Shown here in pieces: positions 1 to 6,937 of a DNA stretch of 9,531 bases. A program made the position numbers and the translations under genes. The notes under the pieces are model-generated. The model was given only the letters and a program-made list of their open reading frames with translations, did no database searches and was not told the DNA's origin. Within the stretch, counting starts at the first letter, position 1. Each line of letters begins with the position of its first letter. This DNA is from Planctomycetota bacterium. GTDB taxonomy: Bacteria > Planctomycetota > Phycisphaerae > UBA1845 > PWPN01. The DNA is taken from assembly GCA_020346805.1 (NCBI GenBank), contig CP070790.1:706799-716329 (forward strand), in the 5' to 3' direction.

Positions 1-64
1 AACAGCATGAGGCGGCATTTCGCGGATAGAATCGGCGAAATGTTAACCTCGCGCGTCGTGGGAT

Positions 65-92
65 TTGATGCCGTTTTAGTTTGGGATATATG
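65..92 (+). promoter_or_regulatory. weak candidate promoter upstream of thrS
   Basis: TTGATG (65-70), a 16-nt spacer and TATATG (87-92) give a sigma70-like layout with four of six matches in each box. It lies about 75 nt before the thrS start. Nothing else in bases 1-167 looks like a gene or a T-box leader. The match is weak and could be chance. Confidence 0.2.
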
Positions 93-167
93 ATCTTTGA
101 ATGAATGGGCGCCGATAAGAAAAATGAAACTCGACGCCGGTAAACAAAGGAATCGAATCGTAACATA

Positions 168-2111
168 ATGGCAAAAGTAACCCTTCCGGATGGAAAGATA
201 CTCGATACCCCCAACGGGGTAACGGTAGCCGACGTGGCGGGAATGATCGGTCAGAAACTGGCCAAAGATGCCATCGCCGGCAAGATCAACGGGGAACTGG
301 CAGACCTCAGCCAGGCCGTCACCCAAGACTGCAAGCTGGAAATCCTTACCCCCAAGGCCGACAACCCGGACAGCATGTATGTGCTTCGTCATAGCTGCGC
401 CCACGTGATGGCTGAAGCTGTCTGCTATCTGTTTCCGGAAACCAAGCTGGTTTACGGCCCACCGGTGGACAACGGTTACTATTACGACATCGACCTGGAT
501 CGGCCCATCACGCCGGAGGATTTCGAAGCCATCGAGGCCAAGATGACGGAAATCGTCAAGGCCGATAAACCTTTCATACGGTATGAAATGGGCCGTGATG
601 AAGGGATGACCAAACTTAAGGCCGAGGATAACAGATACAAGATCGACAATGCCGAACGGGCCGAGGGCCTATTGAGTTTCTACACCACGGGTACCAACCA
701 AGGCAGTGATTTTGAAGACCTTTGCCGGGGGCCTCACGTCCCCAGCACCGGCCGGGTCGGGGCGTTCAAGATTACCAGCGTGGCCGGTGCCTACTATCGC
801 GGCGACGCCAGAGAAAAAATGCTCCAGCGGATTTACGGGACCGTCTGGCCGAGCAAAAAAGAATTAGCCGATTACCTGCATCGTCTGGAAGAAGCCAAAA
901 AACGCGACCATCGCATACTTGGCAAACAACTCGACTTGTACAGCATGCATGAGGAGATCGGTCCCGGCCTGGTACACTGGCACCCCAAGGGATCGTTGAT
1001 CCGATACCTAATAGAACGCTTCTGGACCGACGAGCACCTTAAGCGCGGATACGACATCGTCTATACCCCGCACATCGCCAGCGAGCGAATTTACCAGGTC
1101 AGCGGGCATCTGGAAAAATACGCGGACATGATGTACTCGCCGATGGACATCGACGGGGTCAATTATTATCTCAAGCCGATGAACTGTCCCAGCCACTACA
1201 AGATGTACCTGAGCGACATCCGCAGCTATCGCGATCTGCCTATTAGAATGTGTGAGCTGGGCACAGTTTATCGATATGAACCTTCGGGAACGCTGCACGG
1301 CATGCTGCGGGTTCGGGGGTTCACTCAGGACGACGCCCATACCTTCTGCACCCCCGAGCAGTTGGGGCAGGAGTTGGACCTCATCCTGGAGCTGATGGAT
1401 TTCATGATGCGGTCCTTTGGTTACAGCTATAAAGCCTACCTGGCCACCCGCCCGGAAAAATATCTGGGAACGCTCCAGGAGTGGGAAAGGGCGACCGAAG
1501 AGCTGCGGGCCGCCCTTCAGCGCCGAGATCTGGATTACGAGATTGACGAAGGCGGCGGGGTGTTCTACGCCCCGAAGATCGATATCAAGCTGATCGATTC
1601 CATGGGTAGAGAATGGCAGGGCCCCACCCATCAGGTGGATTTGCAGGCCGCCAAACGTTTCGGCATAACCTATGTCGGGGCCGACAACGCCCCGCACGAG
1701 CCGATTATCATCCATCGCACGGTGCTGGGCAGTATGGAAAGATTTGTCGGGGGCCTGATCGAGCATTATGCCGGCGCGTTTCCCATGTGGCTGGCTCCGG
1801 TACACGCGGTGGTGGCATCGATCAGCGAGAAAAGTGCATCATATGCCCGGGAAGTCTATGATCGGCTGAGAAATGCCGGTCTGCGGGTGGAGCTGGATAC
1901 CAGTGCGGAAAAGATCGGCCCCAAAAAACACAACGCCCGCAAACAAAAGGTGCCGTACATCCTGGTGGTGGGTGAGAAGGAAGCGGCAGACGGGACGGTG
2001 AATGTGAACGATCGAACGGGTAAAACCATCGGTACCGAACGGCTTGACTCTTTCATCGCCCGGTGTAAAAAAGAAATCGACGAACGTGCCCTGGGCACGG
2101 CGATATCATGA
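168..2111 (+). CDS. thrS: threonyl-tRNA synthetase
   Basis: This cytoplasmic class II synthetase charges tRNA-Thr with threonine using ATP. The 647-residue product has the full family layout: an N-terminal TGS domain (about 1-62), an editing domain, the class II catalytic core and a C-terminal anticodon-binding domain (from about 545). The editing site is intact, with HSCAH (H75, H79) and CRGPH (C186, H190). The three expected catalytic zinc ligands are C340 (in MNCPSH), H391 (in DDAH) and H516 (in IIIHR), with spacing almost the same as in the E. coli enzyme. Motif 2 is visible as RYEPSGTLHGMLRVRGF. The ATG at 168 is the natural start for the TGS domain, but the only Shine-Dalgarno-like run, AAAGGA at 146-151, is 16 nt away, which is unusually far. 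The segment WQGPTHQVDLQAAKRF departs from the commoner TIQVDF-LP form. infC follows on the same strand after 77 nt. Confidence 0.98.
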   Translation: MAKVTLPDGKILDTPNGVTVADVAGMIGQKLAKDAIAGKINGELADLSQAVTQDCKLEILTPKADNPDSMYVLRHSCAHVMAEAVCYLFPETKLVYGPPVDNGYYYDIDLDRPITPEDFEAIEAKMTEIVKADKPFIRYEMGRDEGMTKLKAEDNRYKIDNAERAEGLLSFYTTGTNQGSDFEDLCRGPHVPSTGRVGAFKITSVAGAYYRGDAREKMLQRIYGTVWPSKKELADYLHRLEEAKKRDHRILGKQLDLYSMHEEIGPGLVHWHPKGSLIRYLIERFWTDEHLKRGYDIVYTPHIASERIYQVSGHLEKYADMMYSPMDIDGVNYYLKPMNCPSHYKMYLSDIRSYRDLPIRMCELGTVYRYEPSGTLHGMLRVRGFTQDDAHTFCTPEQLGQELDLILELMDFMMRSFGYSYKAYLATRPEKYLGTLQEWERATEELRAALQRRDLDYEIDEGGGVFYAPKIDIKLIDSMGREWQGPTHQVDLQAAKRFGITYVGADNAPHEPIIIHRTVLGSMERFVGGLIEHYAGAFPMWLAPVHAVVASISEKSASYAREVYDRLRNAGLRVELDTSAEKIGPKKHNARKQKVPYILVVGEKEAADGTVNVNDRTGKTIGTERLDSFIARCKKEIDERALGTAIS

Positions 2112-2128
2112 CCGATGTGTGGTCGGTC
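2110..2128 (+). other. stem-loop overlapping the thrS stop codon
   Basis: GACCGA (2110-2115) pairs with TCGGTC (2123-2128) around a 7-nt loop. The 5' arm includes the last two bases of the thrS TGA stop. No T-run follows directly, so it is not a classical terminator. It may stabilise the 3' end or mark a processing site between thrS and infC. Confidence 0.4.
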
Positions 2129-2129
2129 G

Positions 2130-2148
2130 CACAAGTGAATATCTTGTG
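2130..2148 (+). other. second stem-loop in the thrS-infC gap
   Basis: CACAAG (2130-2135) pairs perfectly with CTTGTG (2143-2148) around a 7-nt loop, directly after the previous stem-loop. A run of five T (2167-2171) comes 18 nt later, too far for standard intrinsic termination. The pair of stem-loops may weaken read-through from thrS or protect the infC message. Confidence 0.4.
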
Positions 2149-2175
2149 TTACGTTCAACGAATAACTTTTTAAAG

Positions 2176-2191
2176 AAAGGAATTTACCATA
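2176..2191 (+). promoter_or_regulatory. ribosome binding site and ATA start of infC
   Basis: AAAGGA (2176-2181) sits 7 nt before an ATA codon (2189-2191). An in-frame TAA at 2171-2173 excludes any earlier start. No ATG, GTG or TTG occurs in frame until TTG at 2240, which would delete the start of the IF3 N domain. The other non-canonical candidates, ATT at 2198 and 2219, are badly spaced from the binding site. Confidence 0.8.
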
Positions 2192-2698
2192 GCTGACATT
2201 CATCGCAGCAACGAGCAGATTCGGCTGTCGCCGATCCGTTTGATCGACGAAGAAAACAATCAGGTTGGCGTTATATCGACCAACGAAGCTCTGGAACGAG
2301 CACGGGCCGTCGGCCTGGACCTGGTGGAAGTGGCCCCCAACGAGCGGCCTCCGGTATGCCGAATCATGGACTACGGAAAGTTCAAGTACGCACAGAAGAA
2401 AAAGAAAAAACAGAAACATCACGAACAGAAATTGAAAGAAGTTCGCCTGCATCCAAAAACCAGCGAACACGACCGGAAAATCAAGATCAACCAGGCAATC
2501 GCGTTTTTCGAAAAAGGTGATAAGGTTCAGTTCACCATGATCTATCGTGGGCGCGAAAGATTTCATCAGGATCTGGGTTATCAGATTTTTAACTCCATTA
2601 TCGAACAGCTGGGTAACCAGGTAAGGGTCGAACGCCCACCACATAATGAAGGTTCACGAACGACCATGGTGTTGGCCCCGGTCAAACATAAAGCATGA
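2189..2698 (+). CDS. infC: translation initiation factor IF-3
   Basis: IF3 binds the 30S subunit, keeps it apart from 50S and checks the start codon and initiator tRNA. From the ATA at 2189 the protein is 169 residues, close to the usual 170-180. It begins ADIHRSNEQIRL, which aligns with the family N domain. The hallmark PPVCRIMDYGKFKY is followed by a lysine-rich linker (KKKKKQK) and a C domain with VRLHPKTSEHD, FFEKGDKVQF and RGRERFHQDLG. The protein ends MVLAPVKHKA, much like E. coli IF3 (MVLAPKKK). Non-canonical starts are known for this gene (AUU in E. coli), where they let IF3 repress its own translation; ATA here would fit the same control. thrS upstream is a familiar neighbour, but rpmI and rplT do not follow. 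An automatic caller would probably start at TTG 2240 and lose 17 residues. Confidence 0.95.
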   Translation: MADIHRSNEQIRLSPIRLIDEENNQVGVISTNEALERARAVGLDLVEVAPNERPPVCRIMDYGKFKYAQKKKKKQKHHEQKLKEVRLHPKTSEHDRKIKINQAIAFFEKGDKVQFTMIYRGRERFHQDLGYQIFNSIIEQLGNQVRVERPPHNEGSRTTMVLAPVKHKA

Positions 2699-2717
2699 TT
2701 CCACCTGCGATAAACGG

Positions 2718-2734
2718 GCAAGACTATCTCTTGC
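2718..2734 (+). other. stem-loop downstream of infC
   Basis: GCAAGA (2718-2723) pairs with TCTTGC (2729-2734) around a 5-nt loop, 19 nt after the infC stop. No T-run follows, so intrinsic termination is doubtful. A smaller hairpin, TCCGT/ACGGA with a TACA loop (2762-2775), lies further on. The rest of the 205-nt gap to sat has no convincing promoter or gene. Confidence 0.4.
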
Positions 2735-2903
2735 AGCAGGCATAAACGTAACACTTCCGATTCCGTTACAACGGATGAGGCAGTGGCCGGGGGTATAGAT
2801 TTCACTAAATATGCACTCAATCATTGGAAGATGATTGTTTATCACTAACGGAAAATGGAGACAGGAAAGATTACTTAGACAAGAAAGGATCAGGCAAAAA
2901 CAA

Positions 2904-4163
2904 ATGGCAGATTTAATTCCACCCCATGGAGGATTAAGGGCACCGATAAACCGAACGGTCCCCCCCCAGCGCGAAGCCGAATTTAAAAAAGAGATTGAAT
3001 CGCTGACCGCATTGCCGGTAAGCGACGCCGACCTGTCCAGTGTATATCGGCTGGGGGATGGGGGCCTCAGCCCCTTGACCGGCCCGATGGTCAAGGAAGT
3101 TTACGATAAGGTGCTCGACGATGTATGCATCGAGAATGACGGCAAAAAATACGCCTGGGCCATTCCCATTTCGCTGCCGGTCACCAAAGATCTGACCTCT
3201 TCATTAAAGGTTGGCCGGCGTGTTCGGCTGGTCGATTCGCAGGGAAACAACGTGGGGGCGTTACGCATCGACGACATTTTTACCTGGGATAAACTCGCCT
3301 ACCTCGAAAGCGTCTACCAGACCAAACGGCTCGACCACCCCGGCAGCCACATGGTCATGAACGATCCCGGCGAGATGCTGGTCGGGGGTGAGATTGAGGT
3401 ACTGCCCCAGCCCAAGCATCCGGAATACGGCAAGTACGTTCTCCGGCCGGAACAAACCCGGGCCCTGTTTGCCGAACGCAAATTCGAGCGGGCAGTTGCC
3501 TTTCAAACCCGTAATCCGCTGCATAGGGCACATGAATATGCCCTGGTCTACGGCGGCGAGGTATTGACCCGCGAGGGTTACTATACCGGGGTGGTGCTGA
3601 ATCCGTTAATCGGTGAGACCAAATCCGACGACGTCGATGCCGCCACCCGCATGCGAACCTATGAGGCGCTGGTTAACAATCGGCTGCTCGGCGAGGGCGA
3701 CAAGGACGAGGAACTGTGGAAGAGCAAAGCATATGACTTGAGTGACGTCGTGCTATTGCTCGGCCTGGATATAAAGATGTTTTATGGTGGCCCGAAAGAG
3801 GCCATCATGCACGGCATCTACCGGCAGAACTTCGGCTTTACCAACATCATCATCGGCCGAAAGCATGCCGACGCCCCCTACGATGACGGCTCGGATATCT
3901 GGGATCCCCTGGATGCTCAGCGGGTCTTTGACAATCTCAACAGCGAATTGTTGATCGAACCGGTCAAGGTGGGCTTTGCCGCTTATTATGAAGAGCTCGG
4001 CCGGGTGGGCCTGGTCGATGAATGCAGTAAGAAAGGCTGGAAACCGATTCCCATCAGCGGGCGGGACGTTCGTGAAGCCTTGGCCGACAGCCGCCTGCCC
4101 GATCCGCGGGTCATGCGCGAATCAACCGCCAAAATCCTGATCGAAGCCATGCATAAAAAGTAA
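2904..4163 (+). CDS. sat: sulfate adenylyltransferase (ATP sulfurylase)
   Basis: The enzyme makes adenosine 5'-phosphosulfate and pyrophosphate from ATP and sulfate, or runs in reverse. The product is 419 residues, with an N-terminal PUA-like region followed by the catalytic nucleotidyltransferase domain. Signature elements are [11 protein letters not shown] (201-211, with R203, N204, H207 and H210 for the phosphate chain), [10 protein letters not shown] and GRKHADAP (from G318). It stops after the catalytic domain, so there is no fused APS kinase. This is the single-domain bacterial/archaeal form used in both assimilation and dissimilatory sulfur metabolism; no aprAB, cysC or cysH is nearby to decide which. 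I chose the ATG at 2904 ([10 protein letters not shown]), the usual family N terminus. The frame can be opened at TTG 2835, adding 23 charged residues ([13 protein letters not shown]), which is not expected of the family. The binding site is weak: AGG at 2892, or AAAGGA at 2884 (14 nt away). Confidence 0.96.
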   Translation: MADLIPPHGGLRAPINRTVPPQREAEFKKEIESLTALPVSDADLSSVYRLGDGGLSPLTGPMVKEVYDKVLDDVCIENDGKKYAWAIPISLPVTKDLTSSLKVGRRVRLVDSQGNNVGALRIDDIFTWDKLAYLESVYQTKRLDHPGSHMVMNDPGEMLVGGEIEVLPQPKHPEYGKYVLRPEQTRALFAERKFERAVAFQTRNPLHRAHEYALVYGGEVLTREGYYTGVVLNPLIGETKSDDVDAATRMRTYEALVNNRLLGEGDKDEELWKSKAYDLSDVVLLLGLDIKMFYGGPKEAIMHGIYRQNFGFTNIIIGRKHADAPYDDGSDIWDPLDAQRVFDNLNSELLIEPVKVGFAAYYEELGRVGLVDECSKKGWKPIPISGRDVREALADSRLPDPRVMRESTAKILIEAMHKK

Positions 4164-4186
4164 ATGGGTTACTAAAACCCATTTTC
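4162..4186 (+). terminator. stem-loop terminator of sat
   Basis: AAATGGGTT (4162-4170) pairs over 9 bp with AACCCATTT (4176-4184) around the loop ACTAA, and the 3' side runs into TTTTC. The 5' arm includes the last two bases of the sat stop codon. The layout is that of an intrinsic terminator, with a short T-run. Confidence 0.65.
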
Positions 4187-4336
4187 AGCTGTAACTTATA
4201 TTTCTTAGCCGTGAGCCATAGGCGAGCGCGTTATCATACTTTTAACAAATCACAGAATTCCAACCGCAACCCCGCAGGGACGCTCATATTGTCCGTTACA
4301 ATCACACATAGATGCGCAAAAATTATTTGCTATCAC

Positions 4337-4375
4337 AAAAAAACGCTCTTCCCCGGTGTATAGGAGGAGAGCGTT
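4337..4375 (-). terminator. intrinsic terminator of asd
   Basis: Read on the minus strand, AACGCTCT (4375-4368) pairs with AGAGCGTT (4349-4342), with further partial pairing inside the loop, and is followed by an uninterrupted seven-T run (4343-4337). It begins 20 nt after the asd stop. This is the clearest terminator in the window. The 150 nt between it and the sat terminator hold nothing I can identify. Confidence 0.8.
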
Positions 4376-4395
4376 ATAAAAGAGCGCATTGGTTA

Positions 4396-5394
4396 TTACA
4401 ACAACTCGGCGATTTGAACGGCATTGAGGGCGGCGCCCTTGCGGAGCTGGTCGCCGCTGACAAACATGTCGATACCTCGGCCGTCGGGCTGGCTGATGTC
4501 CTGGCGGATTCTGCCCACCAACACATCGTCACCGTCGTTGGCTTCGATGGGCATGGGAAAGTAATTCTTTTCGCGATCGTCCACTACCGTTACTCCCGGG
4601 GCGGCGGAAAGAATCTCACGAACCTTATCCTCGGTAATCGGCTTGGAGAAGGTCATGTTTATGGCCTCGGTATGGGACCGCATCACCGGTACCCGCACGC
4701 AAGTGGCCGTCACATAAATATCATCGCTGTGGAACATCTTGCGGGTCTCATTGACCATCTTCATCTCTTCCTCGTTGTAGCCGTGCTCACCGATCCTGGA
4801 GTTGTGGCTGAAGAGATTGAAGGCGATCTGGTGAGGCAATACTTTCGGCTCGATCGGCTTGCCGGCCAGCAGATCGCGGGTCTGCTGCTCGAGCTCCAGC
4901 ATGGCCTGGTAACCGGCACCGCTGGCCGATTGATAGGTGCTGACCACCACCCGCTCGATAGGACAGACTTTGTGCAAAGGCCACACCGGCACCACCATGA
5001 TAATGGTCGAACAGTTGGGATTGGCAATAATTCCTTGGTGCCGCCTGCAATCCTCGGGGTTAACCTCCGGGACCACCAGTGGGACATCGGGATCCATCCG
5101 GAAAGCGGAGGAATTATCCACCACCACCGTACCGGCCTTAACCGCAGCGGGGGCATACTGTTTACTCCTCGAACCGCCGGCGGAAAACAGGGATAGATCC
5201 ACCCCTTCGAAGCTTTTTTCCGTCAATTCGATAACCGTGTGATCCTGCCCCTTGAATTCTATGGTCTTGCCGGCCGATCGACTGGAAGCCATAAAGGTGA
5301 TCTTGTCGTAGGAAAAATTCCGCTGCTCGAGCACACGCAGGAATTCCTGCCCCACCGCCCCGGTTGCACCTACTACTGCCAGATGTCCACTCAT
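4396..5394 (-). CDS. asd: aspartate-semialdehyde dehydrogenase
   Basis: The enzyme reduces aspartyl phosphate to aspartate semialdehyde with NADPH, the branch point to lysine/diaminopimelate, threonine and methionine. From the chosen start it is 332 residues. The dinucleotide-binding loop GATGAVG is at 9-15, the catalytic cysteine is C128 in NPNCSTI, the glutamine is in TYQSASGAG (Q155), and the active-site histidine is H241 in RVPVMRSH. All expected catalytic residues are present. The start MSGHLAVVGATG at 5394 is preferred because AGGAG lies 10 nt upstream. ATG 5403 would leave only 1 nt to that site, and ATG 5430 would add 12 unlikely residues. The gene is convergent with sat and single on its strand here, with its own terminator and a candidate promoter. 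Several long open frames across it on the other strand are shadows. Confidence 0.97.
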   Translation of the reverse strand: MSGHLAVVGATGAVGQEFLRVLEQRNFSYDKITFMASSRSAGKTIEFKGQDHTVIELTEKSFEGVDLSLFSAGGSRSKQYAPAAVKAGTVVVDNSSAFRMDPDVPLVVPEVNPEDCRRHQGIIANPNCSTIIMVVPVWPLHKVCPIERVVVSTYQSASGAGYQAMLELEQQTRDLLAGKPIEPKVLPHQIAFNLFSHNSRIGEHGYNEEEMKMVNETRKMFHSDDIYVTATCVRVPVMRSHTEAINMTFSKPITEDKVREILSAAPGVTVVDDREKNYFPMPIEANDGDDVLVGRIRQDISQPDGRGIDMFVSGDQLRKGAALNAVQIAELL

Positions 5395-5487
5395 GCCATT
5401 CATGCTCCTATGCCCATGCTCGGCTACCACAAAACCTCACCAACCATGATGTACAATGCCCTAACGGCCCAGATCGATAAAACCAAG

Positions 5488-5502
5488 ACTATCCATGATA
5501 GT
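5488..5502. promoter_or_regulatory. 15-bp palindrome over the asd promoter
   Basis: ACTATC (5488-5493), CAT, GATAGT (5497-5502) form a near-perfect inverted repeat. It covers the predicted minus-strand -10 box of asd and the likely transcription start, a natural place for a repressor operator. The cognate regulator is unknown. A 3-nt spacer also allows a small hairpin. Confidence 0.35.
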
Positions 5503-5523
5503 AATTGAACCGAAGACAGGCAA
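5495..5523 (-). promoter_or_regulatory. candidate sigma70 promoter of asd
   Basis: On the minus strand, TTGCCT (5523-5518) is separated by 17 nt from TATCAT (5500-5495), with four and five of six matches to consensus. Transcription would start near 5488, leaving a leader of about 95 nt before the asd ATG. The spacing is ideal but the support is sequence only. Confidence 0.4.
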
Positions 5524-5721
5524 TATCTCTGACACTATGTCGATAAAATCCTGAACAAAAAGTTGACGCAACAACGAAACACTTAACTATCTTCATAGAG
5601 CCGAGTTATTTCCCCTGTAGCGGTCCGATATGCCCATTTATCTGCCACCAAACTGCCAAAATGATCCAATAAGGCACAGTAGTTGGCCTTTCCAGCCGAT
5701 ATATTGGACAATTACTCAGAC
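5524..5721. other. AT-rich intergenic stretch without a gene
   Basis: This lies in the divergent gap of about 370 nt between the asd start (5394) and the next start at 5763. No open frame here has a binding site or recognisable product. TTGACG at 5563-5568 resembles a -35 box but has no well-placed partner (TATCTT only after 19 nt). I see no RNA gene. Confidence 0.5.
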
Positions 5722-5737
5722 TATAATTTAGTATAAT
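5722..5737 (+). promoter_or_regulatory. two tandem TATAAT boxes before the PKD-domain gene
   Basis: Perfect -10 hexamers occur at 5722-5727 and 5732-5737, with TTGGAC at 5704-5709 as the nearest -35-like element (12 and 22 nt spacers, neither ideal). One of them probably drives the gene starting at 5763, giving a leader of about 20-35 nt. Confidence 0.4.
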
Positions 5738-5762
5738 AATGGTCTGTTGGAGGTAACAAGCC

Positions 5763-6803
5763 ATGTTAAACATAAAACCACAAGTATTAGTTTTGGTAAT
5801 GTTAATGCCCGCAACAGTTATGGCACAGGTCTCCATGGAGCTCCTTCACAATAGCACCAACACACTAACCATGGAACCGGGTACCGCTCAACTAAATCTT
5901 CAAGTCAGATTGACCAGCTCGATTCCCCTCGACGGAGTGCAGTTTGGAATATTATCTTCCAATGGAGACCTTTTCGCATTTTCTGGCGATCCCACCGTTA
6001 CCCACGGCTCCCCCTTCAAGGCAAGCGAATTTTTATTTTTGGAATATCTTCCCCCTGATGGAACCCTGCTTTCAACCCTACCAGTGTTTGCCTACTTTAG
6101 TTTTAATAACATATATCCGGCAGATAGTTTCCCTTCAGTGATTATGACAATTTCAATCAGTTCTGTAGGAACATTAGCTGAGGGAACATATACATTCGTC
6201 ACCGGCGATATCGGGGGGGGCTTTATATGGACTAGTACTCCGGACTCCGGGACTTTCGATGCATCCGGTACCTTTGTTCTGAACGTCACCTCCAGCGGTG
6301 GTGGGGGAAACGGCGGAGGTACTCCAACCCCCGGAAACCAAGCACCCAGCGCCGACATATCGGCGGACGTAACCAGCGGTACCGCCCCACTGACCATCCA
6401 ATTTGATGCCTCGGGTTCCTCAGATCCAGACGCAGGCACTACCCTTACCTATATTTGGGATTTCGGTGACGGCAGCACTGGTAACGGCGTGACCGTCTCC
6501 TACACTTATTCAACAGGCGGTAGATATAACGCGGTACTCACCGTGGACGACGGTAATGGCGGTACCGACGTCGCCGGTCTGGTCATAAATGTAACGTCGG
6601 CCTCGGGCGGCACACCTACACCGACACCTTCTCCGACGCCTACACCCGGACCGACGCCGACACCTACCCCCGGGCCCACACCAACGCCTACTCCCACTCC
6701 AGCTCCGACATCTGCCACCGCATGCGCAGCCGATGTAAGCGGCGGATTTCTATTGTCTTGTATGTTGGGACTTGGATTACTACGTCGGCGCCGATATTGG
6801 TAA
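5763..6803 (+). CDS. secreted PKD-domain protein with C-terminal sorting-like tail
   Basis: This is a 346-residue exported protein of unknown task. The start is fixed by GGAGG at 5749-5753, 9 nt before ATG. Residues 1-21 form a signal peptide (hydrophobic [14 protein letters not shown], cleavage after A21). Residues 22-178 form a beta-rich domain with [10 protein letters not shown], loosely like cohesin-type folds; that resemblance is weak. A Gly-rich spacer (179-190) leads to a PKD domain (about 193-277) with the hallmarks [16 protein letters not shown] and [10 protein letters not shown] Thr-Pro repeat linker (283-317) precedes C321, a short hydrophobic stretch (about 327-340) and RRRRYW at the end. 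This last three-part tail resembles GlyGly-CTERM, MYXO-CTERM or PEP-CTERM sorting signals, which a membrane protease removes while the protein moves to the surface. The exact family is uncertain. Probable role: cell-surface or matrix adhesin-like protein. Confidence 0.85.
   Translation: MLNIKPQVLVLVMLMPATVMAQVSMELLHNSTNTLTMEPGTAQLNLQVRLTSSIPLDGVQFGILSSNGDLFAFSGDPTVTHGSPFKASEFLFLEYLPPDGTLLSTLPVFAYFSFNNIYPADSFPSVIMTISISSVGTLAEGTYTFVTGDIGGGFIWTSTPDSGTFDASGTFVLNVTSSGGGGNGGGTPTPGNQAPSADISADVTSGTAPLTIQFDASGSSDPDAGTTLTYIWDFGDGSTGNGVTVSYTYSTGGRYNAVLTVDDGNGGTDVAGLVINVTSASGGTPTPTPSPTPTPGPTPTPTPGPTPTPTPTPAPTSATACAADVSGGFLLSCMLGLGLLRRRRYW
6609..6713 (+). repeat. Thr-Pro linker repeat
   Basis: About 35 codons are built on an imperfect 6-nt unit encoding Thr-Pro, with Gly, Ser and Ala interruptions, inside the PKD-domain gene. 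Such linkers are extended, often glycosylated spacers between a surface domain and its anchor. The low-complexity DNA can change length by slippage. Confidence 0.85.
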
Positions 6804-6819
6804 ATCTTGTTCACCAATA
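6795..6819 (+). other. 7-11-7 inverted repeat at the end of the PKD-domain gene
   Basis: TATTGGT (6795-6801) pairs perfectly with ACCAATA (6813-6819) across 11 nt, and the 5' arm ends on the first base of the TAA stop. No T-run follows, so it is at most a weak terminator. Confidence 0.35.
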
Positions 6820-6868
6820 CAGCATTACTACACATGCCATATAGCGTCCGTGCGCATATTTACATACT

Positions 6869-6896
6869 CCCCCACAACCGATGTACTCGGCAGGGG
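6869..6896 (+). other. stem-loop in the gap before the hydrolase gene
   Basis: CCGA (6878-6881) and TCGG (6887-6890) close a TGTAC loop, and flanking CCCC (6869-6872) and GGGG (6893-6896) can extend the stem across an asymmetric internal loop. There is no T-run. It might end the PKD-gene transcript or lie in the hydrolase leader. Confidence 0.3.
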
Positions 6897-6937
6897 TGAT
6901 TCAGTAAACTAATGCCGGTTGAGGGTGTACGGCCCAT

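Noticed and set aside
1..93. Open frame from the left edge ending at TGA 91-93 (about 30 residues)
   Set aside because: Could be the tail of an upstream gene, but it has no recognisable motif and is too short to support a call.
1008..1805. 265-codon minus-strand open frame inside thrS
   Set aside because: Antisense shadow of a clearly functional synthetase gene; no family features.
1856..2644. 262-codon minus-strand open frame across thrS and infC
   Set aside because: Spans two real genes in antisense. Its FLFVMFLFFLFLL-type hydrophobic run is the complement of the IF3 lysine-rich linker.
2748..2769. GTAAC-N12-GTTAC inverted repeat upstream of sat, considered as a NikR-like or other operator
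   Set aside because: Only 5-bp arms, with half-site orientation and spacing not matching the NikR patterns I know.
2835..2903. N-terminal extension of sat from TTG 2835
   Set aside because: The added 23 charged residues have no family counterpart and [10 protein letters not shown] is a typical ATP sulfurylase start. Not fully excluded.
4312..5196. 294-codon open frame on the + strand
   Set aside because: It lies antisense to asd, whose product has all catalytic motifs; this frame has no binding site or recognisable domain.
6506..6835. Minus-strand frame with a Gly-Val repeat protein
   Set aside because: The repeat is the complement of the Thr-Pro linker of the PKD-domain gene.
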